From NCBI RefSeq assembly GCF_900170025.1, contig NZ_FWEX01000006.1, forward strand, positions 383,501 to 447,500: a stretch of 64,000 nt of DNA, read 5' to 3'. Each line of letters opens with the position of its first letter. The stretch's first letter is position 1. A program made the position numbers and the translations under genes. The notes beneath the pieces are model-generated. The model was not told the origin of the DNA, did no database searches, and saw only the letters and a list, made by a program, of their open reading frames with translations. Origin of the DNA: Nitrospira sp. ND1. GTDB lineage: Bacteria > Nitrospirota > Nitrospiria > Nitrospirales > Nitrospiraceae. Positions 38,349 to 47,606 of the stretch are shown here, piece after piece.

Positions 38349-39443
38349 TCACCGAGCCTTGACTTTCCAGGTGTAGGACGAGGTGACGGCATAATTCCAT
38401 ACCGTCCCCACAAGAATGCCTGCCAGGGCGGACAATCCCCAATGAAATTGCTGCGTGAACAGATACGACGCAACCCCCACATTTCCGACAGCGCCAAGAC
38501 TACACACCAGGACGAACGACAACCACCCTCGCAACCACTGCCACCCTCGTAGCCGCTGGTCCCGATAGGTAATAATGTTGTTCAAGATGAAATTACTCGT
38601 CATCGCGAGCAACGTGGCAATACCCTGCCCCCAGGCAAAGGGCACCGCCAACCAGCGATACAGCACCCACAACAGACTGAAGTGGATCAGGACGCCGGAG
38701 CCCCCCACGAGGCAAAATGTCACCAGGCGCACAGGCACAAACCGGCCGATGGACTTATCAAGCAGCAGCATGACGTAGTCCCACGCCACCTGGCTGTCGA
38801 GCTTGCTCTCCCCGGCTTGTCTCGACCTGAATTCATAGGGCAGTTCTATGAACCGCAACGGATGCGGGGACGAGGCCAACACATCCAGCAGGAGTTTAAA
38901 ACCCATCCCGGACGTCCGTCTCACCAGCCGCTCGAACACCTCTCTGCGCATGGCAAAAAAGCCGCTCATCGGGTCCGTCAATCCGGCAGGCACCAGTGGG
39001 CGGCTCAACCGCGTAGCCCATCGACTGGTCAAGGCCCGCATGCCATCCCACTCGCCGATGCTGCCACCCGCCATGTACCGGCTCCCGACCACGATGTCGT
39101 ACCCACCCTGCAATAAGACCTTGAGCATGTCGGGGAGCAATCGTTCGTCGTGCTGAAGGTCGCCGTCCATCACGGCCACAACCGGTGCGGAACTCGACAA
39201 CATCCCTTCGATACAAGCTGAGGACAACCCCCGACGTCCAATCCGATGGAGACAACGCACCCGATGGTTGGCGCAGGCCTGCGCGCGCACCACTGCGGCA
39301 GTCTGGTCCGGAGAGTCGTCGTCGACCACGATAAGTTCCCACTCTACCCCAACCAGGCAGGCGTCCAGAGCCCCCACAAGCCGGGGGATATTGTCCCGTT
39401 CGTTAAATGTCGGCACGATGATGGACAGGACAGGCCCTTGCAC
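38349..39443 (-). CDS. GT2 dolichol-phosphate-mannose-synthase-like glycosyltransferase fused to GtrA
   Basis: A 364-residue fusion. Residues 1-230 are a GT-A family-2 transferase (IIVPTFNERDN, DDDSPD, and the metal motif in MDGDLQHDE at about 92-100). Residues 240-360 hold four membrane helices of the GtrA flippase type. It would charge a polyprenyl phosphate with a hexose and help move it across the membrane for surface glycosylation. GTG start at 39443 with GAGGG upstream. Confidence 0.88.
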   Translation of the reverse strand: MQGPVLSIIVPTFNERDNIPRLVGALDACLVGVEWELIVVDDDSPDQTAAVVRAQACANHRVRCLHRIGRRGLSSACIEGMLSSSAPVVAVMDGDLQHDERLLPDMLKVLLQGGYDIVVGSRYMAGGSIGEWDGMRALTSRWATRLSRPLVPAGLTDPMSGFFAMRREVFERLVRRTSGMGFKLLLDVLASSPHPLRFIELPYEFRSRQAGESKLDSQVAWDYVMLLLDKSIGRFVPVRLVTFCLVGGSGVLIHFSLLWVLYRWLAVPFAWGQGIATLLAMTSNFILNNIITYRDQRLRGWQWLRGWLSFVLVCSLGAVGNVGVASYLFTQQFHWGLSALAGILVGTVWNYAVTSSYTWKVKAR

Positions 39444-39579
39444 TACTACCCTCTCAATGGCTTTCGCGAAGCATCAGAGACACCTGCCGGCCCGGACCGT
39501 GATCGACGCCGGGCTTTGTCCATCAGGCCGAGAACCAGCTCGAAGAAGACAGCGAAACGCTTGCGACGCAATGGTACTC

Positions 39580-40305
39580 TTACAATCCGATGACCAGCCT
39601 CACCGGCGGGACCCGTTCGGCAAGGCCAAACGACAATTCACCTCTGACATCGTCCGGATTGTAGTAGGTTCCGAACAGCCGGTCCCAAATCGTGAGCAAC
39701 GCGCCTAGATTTGTCCGTTGATGAGCAGGATCTGTGCTGTGATGGATCTGATGGTATCGCGGGGTCACAAACACCCATTCCAGCCAGGACGACCTCCAGG
39801 TGACATTCAGATGCATCCAATTGTTCCGCACAATGTGCTCTACCATGATCACCTGAAATGCCCATGCCGAAGCCTCATGCAGTAACGGAAGGGCGATGAT
39901 ATACGTCAGGTTGAACAGAGCGATATGCGGAATGGTGGCGCGGATTCCAGAAAGCCAGTACAGGGAGGTGGGGGAATGGTGCCAACGGTGGATGCGCCAC
40001 ACCGGCTTGGTATGCATGAGCCGATGCACCCAATAGAGCCCGAAATCTTCGACGATATAGAAGAAGGCCAACTTCACGACCGTGGGCAGATTGTACAGGA
40101 CCGCAGGCATATAGTTCGGGATCGGAATCCGATCCGTCGCCTGTACCACGGCAAGGAACGATACATTGTACAAACCTAACGCGATCAGATCCCGCCAGAA
40201 TACAGACCGGTAGGCAATCGGACGTGCAGGAAATCGCCACTCGGCGAGAAAACATAGGAGCCCGATACTCCAGAACAGCAGATAGGGATACAGCGCCTTG
40301 TCCAT
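39580..40305 (-). CDS. Sterol desaturase/fatty acid hydroxylase family protein
   Basis: A 241-residue membrane di-iron oxygenase. Histidine motifs HRLMH (94-98), HRWHH (106-110) and RYHQIHHS in the C-terminal half are present, with several membrane helices. The family hydroxylates or desaturates sterols, carotenoids or fatty acids; the substrate here is not predictable. ATG 40305 has GGAGGCCT upstream. Confidence 0.85.
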   Translation of the reverse strand: MDKALYPYLLFWSIGLLCFLAEWRFPARPIAYRSVFWRDLIALGLYNVSFLAVVQATDRIPIPNYMPAVLYNLPTVVKLAFFYIVEDFGLYWVHRLMHTKPVWRIHRWHHSPTSLYWLSGIRATIPHIALFNLTYIIALPLLHEASAWAFQVIMVEHIVRNNWMHLNVTWRSSWLEWVFVTPRYHQIHHSTDPAHQRTNLGALLTIWDRLFGTYYNPDDVRGELSFGLAERVPPVRLVIGL

Positions 40306-40609
40306 AGGCCTCCGTTCGCCTCCCAAGCCTCACGAGGAACCTCCTACGCGCCTTATTCCGAAACTGCTCCCCGCCATGTTCGCCGGCATCGGGGCGGGCG
40401 CTTGCGCCCCTTCAGTACCGCCGGATTTTACACTTGGCCTACCCTACCGAAAACCTCCGCAGTTGCGAAACCCTTTGTAACTTTCCGCATCTCCGCTCTC
40501 GGCGGCGACCTGCCGCATGCCGATCGACATGCTTCGTAGACGCCCACATCGCAGACAATCGATCGGCACCATTGTTTTGCCCGTTACAACTCATCGGGCC
40601 AACGATCAG

Positions 40610-40650
40610 CACCGTTTTATTTCACGCCGTCACCGTGAATAGAAACGGTG
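40610..40650. promoter_or_regulatory. Enhancer-like inverted repeat for the sigma-54 unit
   Basis: Half-sites CACCGTTTTATTTCACG (40610-40626) and CGTGAATAGAAACGGTG (40634-40650) are inverted repeats matching at 14 of 17 positions with a 7-bp spacer. The centre is about 130 bp upstream of the expected sigma-54 start site, a normal enhancer distance. The likely binder is the activator encoded at 43153. Confidence 0.55.
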
Positions 40651-40732
40651 TACTCCGCACCACATGAGCGCCTGCATCAACTTTTCGCACTAATTCAATG
40701 CGTTGGCAATCTTCGCCCTATTCACCCGTAAA

Positions 40733-40747
40733 GGCACAGGTATTGCT
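40733..40747 (+). promoter_or_regulatory. Sigma-54 (-24/-12) promoter
   Basis: AGGCAC-AGGTA-TTGCT: GG at 40733-40734 and GC at 40745-40746 with the exact 12-bp register of RpoN promoters. Transcription would start near 40758, 78 bp before the secreted-protein ATG. The surrounding 40306-40835 gap contains no gene. Confidence 0.7.
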
Positions 40748-40835
40748 CTACCTACGAGCAAATCGTGGCTCACTAACCATGCACACCATCCACCCGGCAA
40801 ATTTCTGCCGGATAGACCTCAAGGAGGAGGACAAC

Positions 40836-41327
40836 ATGAAGCGACACATCGCAACCTATTCCGCAATCGTGCTGGCCTGCAGCTGGGCCTTACTCGGCCC
40901 CGCTCCCACCCAGGCAGCCGCCGACAACATTGAGCCGGTGACCTGGAGCAACAGTCAAAAATCTTCCGTCTGGGCGGAAGAACTGCTGGGCCAGGTTGTG
41001 ACCTACCAAACACTCGCCGAGAAGAGCCTGATCCCAGGAAATTTTGAGGCCTATGTGGAGCAGATGCGTAAAGTGCGCGAACTGTACCGCACGGGAAACC
41101 GGCGAGCCACCTACGACGGCGTGAACCAACTCATGGTCATGCTGGAAGCCAGGGTCGGAGGAATCGATGCACACAGCGCCGACGCCTTGTGGGACTTCTG
41201 CTATCGCGTTACCCCGGATGAATACCATGCACGCGATCGCCATATCCGGGCAAAGGGGGCCGATGAAGTAAAGAAACACGAAGACTTTATGCGGGACATG
41301 GAAGAAAGAGCGTCAATGGCTTTCTAA
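40836..41327 (+). CDS. Secreted hypothetical protein of the sigma-54 unit
   Basis: A 163-residue exported protein: signal peptide about residues 1-27 (ending PTQAAADN) and a helical, Trp/Tyr-containing mature part without recognised domain. AAGGAGGAGG precedes ATG 40836; longer frames upstream are rejected. First gene after the sigma-54 promoter and 115 bp before the porin, so probably in the same regulated unit. Confidence 0.75.
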   Translation: MKRHIATYSAIVLACSWALLGPAPTQAAADNIEPVTWSNSQKSSVWAEELLGQVVTYQTLAEKSLIPGNFEAYVEQMRKVRELYRTGNRRATYDGVNQLMVMLEARVGGIDAHSADALWDFCYRVTPDEYHARDRHIRAKGADEVKKHEDFMRDMEERASMAF

Positions 41328-41358
41328 GCCCCATTGGCTTCATCGAACTGTGGAATCT

Positions 41359-41399
41359 GCGGCGGGCCGACCATCCACCCGAGGCCGTCGGCCCGCCGC
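41359..41399 (+). promoter_or_regulatory. 13-bp GC hairpin between secreted protein and porin genes
   Basis: GCGGCGGGCCGAC (41359-41371) pairs exactly with GTCGGCCCGCCGC (41387-41399), 15-nt loop. No T-run follows, so it may stabilise the upstream mRNA end or attenuate the porin gene. Confidence 0.5.
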
Positions 41400-41442
41400 C
41401 CCGCACCAGTGAATGGAGGATTCCGATGCTCCATGATCTTCG

Positions 41443-43146
41443 ATGTTACGATCTACGCTCACGAGAACCGTCCTGCTGGTGTGTGTCATCCTGCTTGAGA
41501 GCACAGGCGCAACCCTTGTCTTGCCTCCGGTGTGGGCAGAAAGCGAACGCGCCGGATATGGGCCTGCCTCACCAGGCTTGTCATCGTCACCCGTGCGCCC
41601 TCGGTTTGAACCGGATGACGCGGTATCCTCGCCCCTCGGGTCGTCCTTCGATCTCCAGCATGTCTGGATGCGCGCGGATCTCCGGGTGAGACCTGAATGG
41701 CGCAACGGCGTCTGCTTTGGAGGCGGCCCCCCGATCGCCGGCGCCTGCAACAGTCTCGATCAATTCGGGTCCGGCACAGGAGCTCATAGCGGTCGTCATG
41801 CCGGCGATTTCTTCATCCAGCAGTGGGCACGCATTGGCCTGGGCTATGATCCTTCCCCCAATGTAAATTTTTATGTCGAGCTACAAGACTCCGCCACATG
41901 GGGGGGGAATGGCGACCCCACCGGAAGGAATCAAGTGAGTGACGCGAGCACTCATAATTGTGGGATCCAGCTAGCGGGACAATGCCGCTTAGGCATTCGC
42001 GCCGGCTATATGCTGGTCAGGAACATCGCCGGTATCGATGGATTCAGCGCCAAGATCGGCCGGCAGTATGTCGTCTTCGGCAACCAACGACTCTTCGGCC
42101 ATTTCGACTGGGCCAATACCGGCTATTCGCACGACGGCATCATGCTGAGTTATGCGACCGCCGCCTTCGATACGAAACTGGGCTGGTTTCGAAATTCCGA
42201 AACGGACTTGGGGCAGGCGAGCCCGGGTGGAAGCCTTACACCAAACCTGTTGACATGCAACCCGGAGGCAAACTCCTCGGCCACCTGCAATCCGGCCCTT
42301 GCGCAACATGCGACCGACGCGGGCAGCGACGTGGATCTGGTGGTGTTCTACAGTCAACTCCGCAGCATCCCCCGCATGATCGTAGAGCCCTACTATGTCC
42401 TGTACTCGAACCGTCTTCCGGAGCGGGCCAATCCCGGCCAATACTTACCCAAATCGGCCTCTCAGTTACGGCACATGGTCGGCCTCCGCATTGAGTTCCG
42501 GGACGGCAATTGGGATTTCACCCATGAAGCGGCCTATCAATTCGGCCGTAGCGCCGATGGATTCGATTTCGACAACCGGCGCAATCTGCGTATCAATGCC
42601 TGGGCTTCCGGGACGTGGCTCGGCTACACATGGTACACCCATCGTTGGAAGCCCCGGGTCGCCATCGGATTCGACTACGCCTCCGGAGACGGCGACAGCA
42701 ACTGTGTCCCCCCCGGCGGAAACCTGGCACGCAGTTGCGGCGGCAATGCCAACACATTCGAGAATTTTTTCCCGACCAATTTTCTGCACGTCGGCTACAT
42801 GCTCAACGGCGCCTGGCGCAATAGCGTCCAGCCGCAGGTGAATGTCCAGGCTCGACCGACCGCTCGAGACCATATCGAACTCTGGGCGCTGCGCAAGTAC
42901 TTGGCAAGCGCCCGAGACAATTGGTACCGTGGATCACAAGGGCCGTTGATTTTCTCCGCGTCTGACAACCGGACGACTCACATCGGCGATGAACTCGACA
43001 TCGCATGGAGCCATATGTTTGCGGACGGTACGGTCTCACTGTCAATCATCTACGGCCACTTCTTTTCGGGCTCCTATATCAAGCACCAGCTCGGTACCGC
43101 CGCGGACCAGGACTGGGGCATTGTGCAACTCTGGACGAATTTTTAG
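41443..43146 (+). CDS. Alginate-export-type outer-membrane porin
   Basis: A 567-residue beta-barrel protein: signal peptide about residues 1-32 (ending PPVWAES) and an alginate_exp-like barrel with the opening FDLQHVWMRADLRVRPEWRN and repeating amphipathic strands ending in an aromatic terminal residue (WTNF). The family forms outer-membrane channels for anionic or uncharacterised solutes. ATG 41443 has no ribosome site; an out-of-frame ATG at 41426 does have GGAGG, perhaps coupling translation. Next gene is the sigma-54 activator 6 bp away. Confidence 0.82.
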   Translation: MLRSTLTRTVLLVCVILLESTGATLVLPPVWAESERAGYGPASPGLSSSPVRPRFEPDDAVSSPLGSSFDLQHVWMRADLRVRPEWRNGVCFGGGPPIAGACNSLDQFGSGTGAHSGRHAGDFFIQQWARIGLGYDPSPNVNFYVELQDSATWGGNGDPTGRNQVSDASTHNCGIQLAGQCRLGIRAGYMLVRNIAGIDGFSAKIGRQYVVFGNQRLFGHFDWANTGYSHDGIMLSYATAAFDTKLGWFRNSETDLGQASPGGSLTPNLLTCNPEANSSATCNPALAQHATDAGSDVDLVVFYSQLRSIPRMIVEPYYVLYSNRLPERANPGQYLPKSASQLRHMVGLRIEFRDGNWDFTHEAAYQFGRSADGFDFDNRRNLRINAWASGTWLGYTWYTHRWKPRVAIGFDYASGDGDSNCVPPGGNLARSCGGNANTFENFFPTNFLHVGYMLNGAWRNSVQPQVNVQARPTARDHIELWALRKYLASARDNWYRGSQGPLIFSASDNRTTHIGDELDIAWSHMFADGTVSLSIIYGHFFSGSYIKHQLGTAADQDWGIVQLWTNF

Positions 43147-43152
43147 ACGACT

Positions 43153-44706
43153 ATGCAACGCGCCACACTGAATTTTGAAACGCTGCTGGAAGTAACCAAC
43201 GCCCTGAACTCGCAACGGGGCATCGACAGTCTCTGGCGCGTCATCGCCGATCAAATTCGAAAAGTGATCCCTTGGGATAGGGCCGGGATTACGCTCTACG
43301 AATCACAGACCGATTCCTTTCGCTTTTATGCCGTCATCACCAACATGGCGACTCCGGCCCTGGCGCACGATAGCGTCATTCCACGCAAGGGCAGCGCAGT
43401 CGGTTGGGTCCATGATAACCGTCGCCTGCATATCAGAGAGGATCTCCAGAAAGAACAAGTCTTTCTGGAGGATCGGTATTACGTGCAGGAAGGTTTGGGA
43501 CGAATGATTAATCTGCCCTTGCTCGTCCGGGAACATTGCCTCGGCACGTTGAACATCGGCAGCGTTCAGACCGGGCATCTCGATCAGGACGATTGTAAAT
43601 TTCTCCAGCAAGTCGCCACCCAGATCGCATACGCGATCGACCACGTATTGGCGTACGAGCAGATCCAGCAGCTGAGTGACCGCTTGCGTCGAGAAAATGA
43701 GTATCTCGCAGAAGAGGTCAAAGCCAGCCGCAATCTGCGCCTGGTTGTGGGAACCTCTTTGTCCTTCAGAAAGGTGGTCGATCTTTTGAAGGCTGTCGCC
43801 CCGACAGACACGACGGTTCTCCTCCTCGGAGAAACCGGCACTGGCAAAGAAGTCCTGGCCCAGGCTCTTCACGATTTGAGCCTCCGCAGCCACACGCCCT
43901 TTATTCGCGTCAACTGTGCAGCCCTGCCATCAGGACTCATTGAAAGTGAGTTGTTTGGCCACGAGAGGGGCGCATTCACCGGCGCGCAGCTACGAAGAGC
44001 CGGGCGATTTGAACTGGCCCACACCGGCACCTTGTTCCTGGACGAGATCGGTGAAATGCCGTTGGAAACCCAAGCGAAGTTGCTCCGAGTGTTGCAAGAC
44101 GGTATGGTCGATCGTATCGGAGGAACCCAACCCGTCGCAGTGGACGTTCGACTGGTCGCTGCCACCAACGCCGACCTCCAGGCCGCCGTTCGACAGGGGA
44201 CGTTTCGCGCAGACCTGTTCTACCGCCTTCATATTTTCCCCATCGCCCTGCCGCCCTTACGGGAGCGGCGGGAAGACATTCACCTGCTTGCGCAGCATTT
44301 CCTGGCGCAGATCGGGGGCAAGCTCAAGCGGGCACATCTCGCCTTTGATCCACAATCGATGGCGCGGCTCCTCACCTACAACTGGCCCGGCAACGTGCGT
44401 GAGCTTCAAAATGTGATCGAACGCGCCGTTATTCTTTCCGGCTCCTCCCAAGTCACCGTAGACGAGATGTTGCTCCCGGTCGTGCAGGCCGTTCACAGCC
44501 CCTCCAGCAGCCAGCCAGTCAGCTTGGGGGATCTTGAGCGCCACCACATCATCGAGGTGCTGGAACGGACGAAATGGCGAATCTATGGCGAGCAGGGGGC
44601 CGCGCATCTGCTGGGACTCAACCCCGAAACGCTGCGGAGCCGCCTGAGAAAACTTGGGCTGCGACGGCCGGCTGGCATATCGCCGGAACCTACGGCTCTC
44701 CCCTAA
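43153..44706 (+). CDS. Sigma-54-dependent activator with GAF sensor
   Basis: A 517-residue enhancer-binding protein. An N-terminal GAF domain (about 10-170) precedes an AAA+ domain with Walker A GETGTGK (226-232), the sigma-54-contact loop GAFTGA (273-278) and Walker [12 protein letters not shown]-terminal Fis-type HTH (about 465-505, contains [20 protein letters not shown]) follows. The layout is that of FhlA/NorR, which sense small molecules through GAF. It directly follows the porin and probably drives the promoter at 40733. Confidence 0.9.
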   Translation: MQRATLNFETLLEVTNALNSQRGIDSLWRVIADQIRKVIPWDRAGITLYESQTDSFRFYAVITNMATPALAHDSVIPRKGSAVGWVHDNRRLHIREDLQKEQVFLEDRYYVQEGLGRMINLPLLVREHCLGTLNIGSVQTGHLDQDDCKFLQQVATQIAYAIDHVLAYEQIQQLSDRLRRENEYLAEEVKASRNLRLVVGTSLSFRKVVDLLKAVAPTDTTVLLLGETGTGKEVLAQALHDLSLRSHTPFIRVNCAALPSGLIESELFGHERGAFTGAQLRRAGRFELAHTGTLFLDEIGEMPLETQAKLLRVLQDGMVDRIGGTQPVAVDVRLVAATNADLQAAVRQGTFRADLFYRLHIFPIALPPLRERREDIHLLAQHFLAQIGGKLKRAHLAFDPQSMARLLTYNWPGNVRELQNVIERAVILSGSSQVTVDEMLLPVVQAVHSPSSSQPVSLGDLERHHIIEVLERTKWRIYGEQGAAHLLGLNPETLRSRLRKLGLRRPAGISPEPTALP

Positions 44707-44825
44707 CCCATGGAGATTGCTGGACTGACGGTGGAACCTGCCCTTGTCGAGTTCCCCCTCTGCGACGCAGTATGACAACGCGCGCTCCAGCCGAAGCCGG
44801 GTCATGCTTCCGCCAATCAGCTCAT

Positions 44826-44984
44826 TTGACCGGACTATGGAAAGCATGATAAATTGCTGAACCGTACGAGCCCCGAGCGAAATCCCACGCTTCGCGTTTC
44901 CGCCCCTATCACGGCGCGATCGCTTCCTTAACTTACGCTCCTCCTACGGCCCATTTCCCCCATTCAGCGGACAAGGAAATGGGC
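44826..44984 (+). promoter_or_regulatory. Promoter and inverted repeat in the 370-bp gap before a small basic gene
   Basis: The gap 44707-45076 has no gene. It contains -35 TTGACC (44826-44831), 17-bp spacer and -10 ATAAAT (44849-44854). It also has a perfect 10-bp inverted repeat, GCCCATTTCC (44949-44958) and GGAAATGGGC (44975-44984), inside the leader about 95 bp before ATG 45077. Confidence 0.45.
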
Positions 44985-45076
44985 AAAGCAGTGGTCCGAA
45001 CCGCATGCCCGACCCACTGCAACCAGTTTGATGGCCTGGACATCGCCATCCTGTTGTTCGCCGAAAGGAGTGTACG

Positions 45077-45358
45077 ATGAAAATTACGTCCGTCTGGCGC
45101 GGCAACAAACCCAATCATAAGAAAAAGCGCACGGTCCCGAAGCTCAGAATCCGTTGGACACAGCTCGGACTCGTGGATCCCTCTGTGGACTCGCCGGAGA
45201 CGCCGATGGATGAAATCCGTCGTGCGGTCACGAACTTGGCCAGTTCAGGGTTCGGTGCGGAGACCCGTGCCCGCTCAGAACAGACCCAGGCACGCCCTGC
45301 GCGTGCCCATGCCCGTACCAGTGCCACTCGCACCACTCGTCGACCGTCCGGATCATAA
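45077..45358 (+). CDS. Small basic hypothetical protein
   Basis: A 93-residue, highly basic protein with an N-terminal Lys cluster (NHKKKRTVPKLRIRW), a short acidic stretch and an Arg/Ala/Thr-rich tail (RTSATRTTRR) like nucleoid-associated or RNA-binding proteins. Good AAAGGAG upstream of ATG 45077. No family recognised. It is 54 bp before another small basic gene. Confidence 0.6.
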   Translation: MKITSVWRGNKPNHKKKRTVPKLRIRWTQLGLVDPSVDSPETPMDEIRRAVTNLASSGFGAETRARSEQTQARPARAHARTSATRTTRRPSGS

Positions 45359-45412
45359 CCAGGCAGGCCTATTCGATCACCGATCAGGGAAGACGAATAG
45401 AAGGAGGGAACC

Positions 45413-45601
45413 ATCGCACGAGCAGGCAAAACCACCATCGCGAAACGCGATCGAGAAAAAGCGAAGCAAGTGAAGCAGCGCGAAAAAGAAGCCCGCCGGG
45501 TCCAGCGCAAAGCCGAAAAACCCGAGCGCACGGTGACATCGGGGGGAGATGATCCTGACCTGGAAGGGTTGCAGTGGGGCCCCCAGGAACCCCTGTACTG
45601 A
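45413..45601 (+). CDS. Small basic protein with apparent ATC start, paralogue of 61148-61330
   Basis: A 62-codon frame (IARAGKTTIAKRDREKAKQV onward, ending DDPDLEGLQWGPQEPLY) is clearly related to the small protein at 61148 (TTSKKRQREQ ... DDPDLAGMVAGPQPP). After the in-frame stop at 45398-45400 there is no ATG, GTG or TTG before the family N-terminus. The only candidate is ATC 45413, which has AAGGAGG at 45401-45407 with 5-bp spacing. An internal GTG would remove the first 19 residues and lacks a ribosome site. Either a rare ATC initiation (like infC AUU) or a mutated ATG. Confidence 0.65.
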   Translation: MARAGKTTIAKRDREKAKQVKQREKEARRVQRKAEKPERTVTSGGDDPDLEGLQWGPQEPLY

Positions 45602-45616
45602 ACAGGGGTTCCTGGG
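45582..45616. terminator. 15-bp perfect hairpin containing a stop codon in its loop
   Basis: CCCAGGAACCCCTGT (45582-45596) pairs with ACAGGGGTTCCTGGG (45602-45616). The loop ACTGA contains the TGA stop of the small basic gene. No T-run on either strand, but the position between convergent genes suggests a bidirectional transcript end. Confidence 0.55.
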
Positions 45617-45639
45617 TACTCCCGGAACACTCGGCCGGC

Positions 45640-45987
45640 TTAGGATGCCTTAATTACAAAGCGGTCTTCACCGAACACACCGCGGAGTTGCTTGCTGACC
45701 AGCGAGCGATATTCGCCCTTCTCCTTGGCCATTCGCACTAACCCCTCGGCATCCGTCAGGATCAAGAGATCTTCCTCGGCAATCAACACCCGATCTCCCT
45801 TTCCAACGTTAATTCGATACTGAGTCCGACCATCGGGATTCCGACTCGGGCCGTTCACAATTTCAGTCAATCCGTCGATATGCCCCTTCTGCCCATCCAA
45901 TCGATGCTGTACCATCGTTCCATCAGGAATTCTGACCCACTGACTGGCGGCCCGAGGCGCATCTTGATTCTGATCGCTCACCTTCAT
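45640..45987 (-). CDS. Hypothetical protein, paralogue of 60726-61112
   Basis: A 115-residue soluble protein closely related to the one at 60726. They share WVRIP(D/N)GT, HIDGLTEIV, GP.RNPDG(R/K)TQYR and a GEDRF/AEDRF ending. The repeated beta-strand pattern suggests a small barrel such as an SH3 or KOW-like fold, which is inference. ATG 45987 has AGGGAGG upstream. Here it is convergent with its small basic partner, whereas the second pair at 61 kb is in tandem. Confidence 0.75.
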   Translation of the reverse strand: MKVSDQNQDAPRAASQWVRIPDGTMVQHRLDGQKGHIDGLTEIVNGPSRNPDGRTQYRINVGKGDRVLIAEEDLLILTDAEGLVRMAKEKGEYRSLVSKQLRGVFGEDRFVIKAS

Positions 45988-46016
45988 TCCTCCCTTGCTA
46001 CGTATGCGCGGAAAAA

Positions 46017-47312
46017 TTAAGACTTTGGCCCAAGATCACTTCCGTTCTTGATTCCCCCATTGGCCTCCCGGGGACCTCCGTCGGCGCTCTGACTCCACAC
46101 CTGAGAAGATCCGCCGCGTCGGCGTCGACGCTCCGGTTCGCTCCGTGGCGCATGGCCGTCCGATCGAGGTGAGGCGCTCATCGAAGCCGGGCTCCCCTCG
46201 GCGCGCGGCACCGCCTGCCCAAGTAAACGCTCGATCGCCCGCAATTGCTCCTGGTCCTCGGACGTCACAAACGTGGTAGCGCGACCGGTCGTCCTCATCC
46301 GGGCTGTCCGTCCGATCCGGTGCACGTAGTCTTCAGGACAATTCGGCACGTCGTAATTGATCACGTGGGCGATATTTGCCACATCAATGCCACGTGCGGC
46401 AATATCCGTGGCCACCAACACTCGATAGGTACCTCGGCGGAACCCTTCCAACGCCGCGCGGCGTTGCGGCAGGGTCCTTCCGCCATGGAGCACCGCGACG
46501 CGGTGACCGGCCGAATCGAGCAGATTTCCCAATCGATCCGCACGATGTTTCGTCCTGGCAAACACCAGCACGGTATCGGACTCGGACTGGAGCAACGACA
46601 TCAACAGCCCGTTCTTACGATCGTGCGTGGTGTGGTGCACGGCTTGAGTCACACCGTCCGCTGTCGTCGCCGATTTCGTGACCATAACCCGCACCGGGTC
46701 TTTCACGCTGGCCTGCGCCAATCTGGCGAGATCGTTCGGCATCGTCGCGGAAAACAGCAACGTCTGCCGCTCTTCCGGCATGGCATCCAGAATCTGATTG
46801 ATCTGCTGGGCAAATCCCATATCCAACATCCGATCGGCCTCGTCTAGGACCAGAATGGACATGGCAAGCAGGCTGATCGTGCCGTTCCACATATGATCGA
46901 GCAACCGCCCCGGAGTCGCCACGATAATGTCGGGACGCTGCCGCAGCCCTCTCACCTGAGCCTGCATATCGGCTCCGCCCACCACCGTCGTGGCAAACAA
47001 TTGCAGATCGCGACCCAACGTATCGATCGTCGCTTGAATCTGTATCGCCAACTCGCGTGTCGGCGCTAAAATGAGCGCGCGAGGCTGCCCTTTCGGGGTC
47101 CCGCTGAGACGCTCCAACATCGGAATCACAAAGGCCGCAGTCTTTCCCGTTCCGGTCTGCGCGCATCCCAAGACATCCCGGCCGGCCAACGCATGGGGAA
47201 TGGCTTGAGCCTGGATGGCGGTCGGTTCAGCAAAACCTGCCTTAGTCAGATTTCGCAACAGGGTGGGAGACACACCAAGGGAGTCAAAACTCGTAAACGC
47301 AGTCGTCTGCAC
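46017..47312 (-). CDS. DEAD-box RNA helicase (RhlE-like)
   Basis: A 431-residue ATP-dependent RNA helicase. The Q motif, Walker A AQTGTGKT, DEAD (VLDEADRMLDMGF), SAT and the C-terminal HRIGRTARM motif are all present. A basic Arg/Ser/Gly tail (RSEPERRRRRGG) follows the core, as in RhlE. GTG start 47312 with AAAGGA upstream. These helicases remodel rRNA precursors and structured mRNA, often in cold. Symbol not assigned because RhlE/CsdA-type paralogues are hard to separate. Confidence 0.9.
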   Translation of the reverse strand: MQTTAFTSFDSLGVSPTLLRNLTKAGFAEPTAIQAQAIPHALAGRDVLGCAQTGTGKTAAFVIPMLERLSGTPKGQPRALILAPTRELAIQIQATIDTLGRDLQLFATTVVGGADMQAQVRGLRQRPDIIVATPGRLLDHMWNGTISLLAMSILVLDEADRMLDMGFAQQINQILDAMPEERQTLLFSATMPNDLARLAQASVKDPVRVMVTKSATTADGVTQAVHHTTHDRKNGLLMSLLQSESDTVLVFARTKHRADRLGNLLDSAGHRVAVLHGGRTLPQRRAALEGFRRGTYRVLVATDIAARGIDVANIAHVINYDVPNCPEDYVHRIGRTARMRTTGRATTFVTSEDQEQLRAIERLLGQAVPRAEGSPASMSASPRSDGHAPRSEPERRRRRGGSSQVWSQSADGGPREANGGIKNGSDLGPKS

Positions 47313-47606
47313 GCAGCTATCCTTTCGTTGTGGATCGCATTAAGACGGGATCAGAGAACCGAGGGGAGGGTGAATCCGGAAGGAGTCAGCTCCAAACTGG
47401 ACCTGGTCGCGATGCGATCGCGCGGTCCACGTTGAGGAGGTACAGCATTGGTGGACCGATACAATGCTGCAGTAGATCCTCACTCTACCGCATGGTGCCC
47501 CTACCGGTCAACAGGCCTGCGAGTTCCGGCAACCTACCGGCACCAAGACGGGGCTTGCCGCAAGGCCGAAATGCCTTATACTACGGTCAACAACGGGAGG
47601 CCCGCG

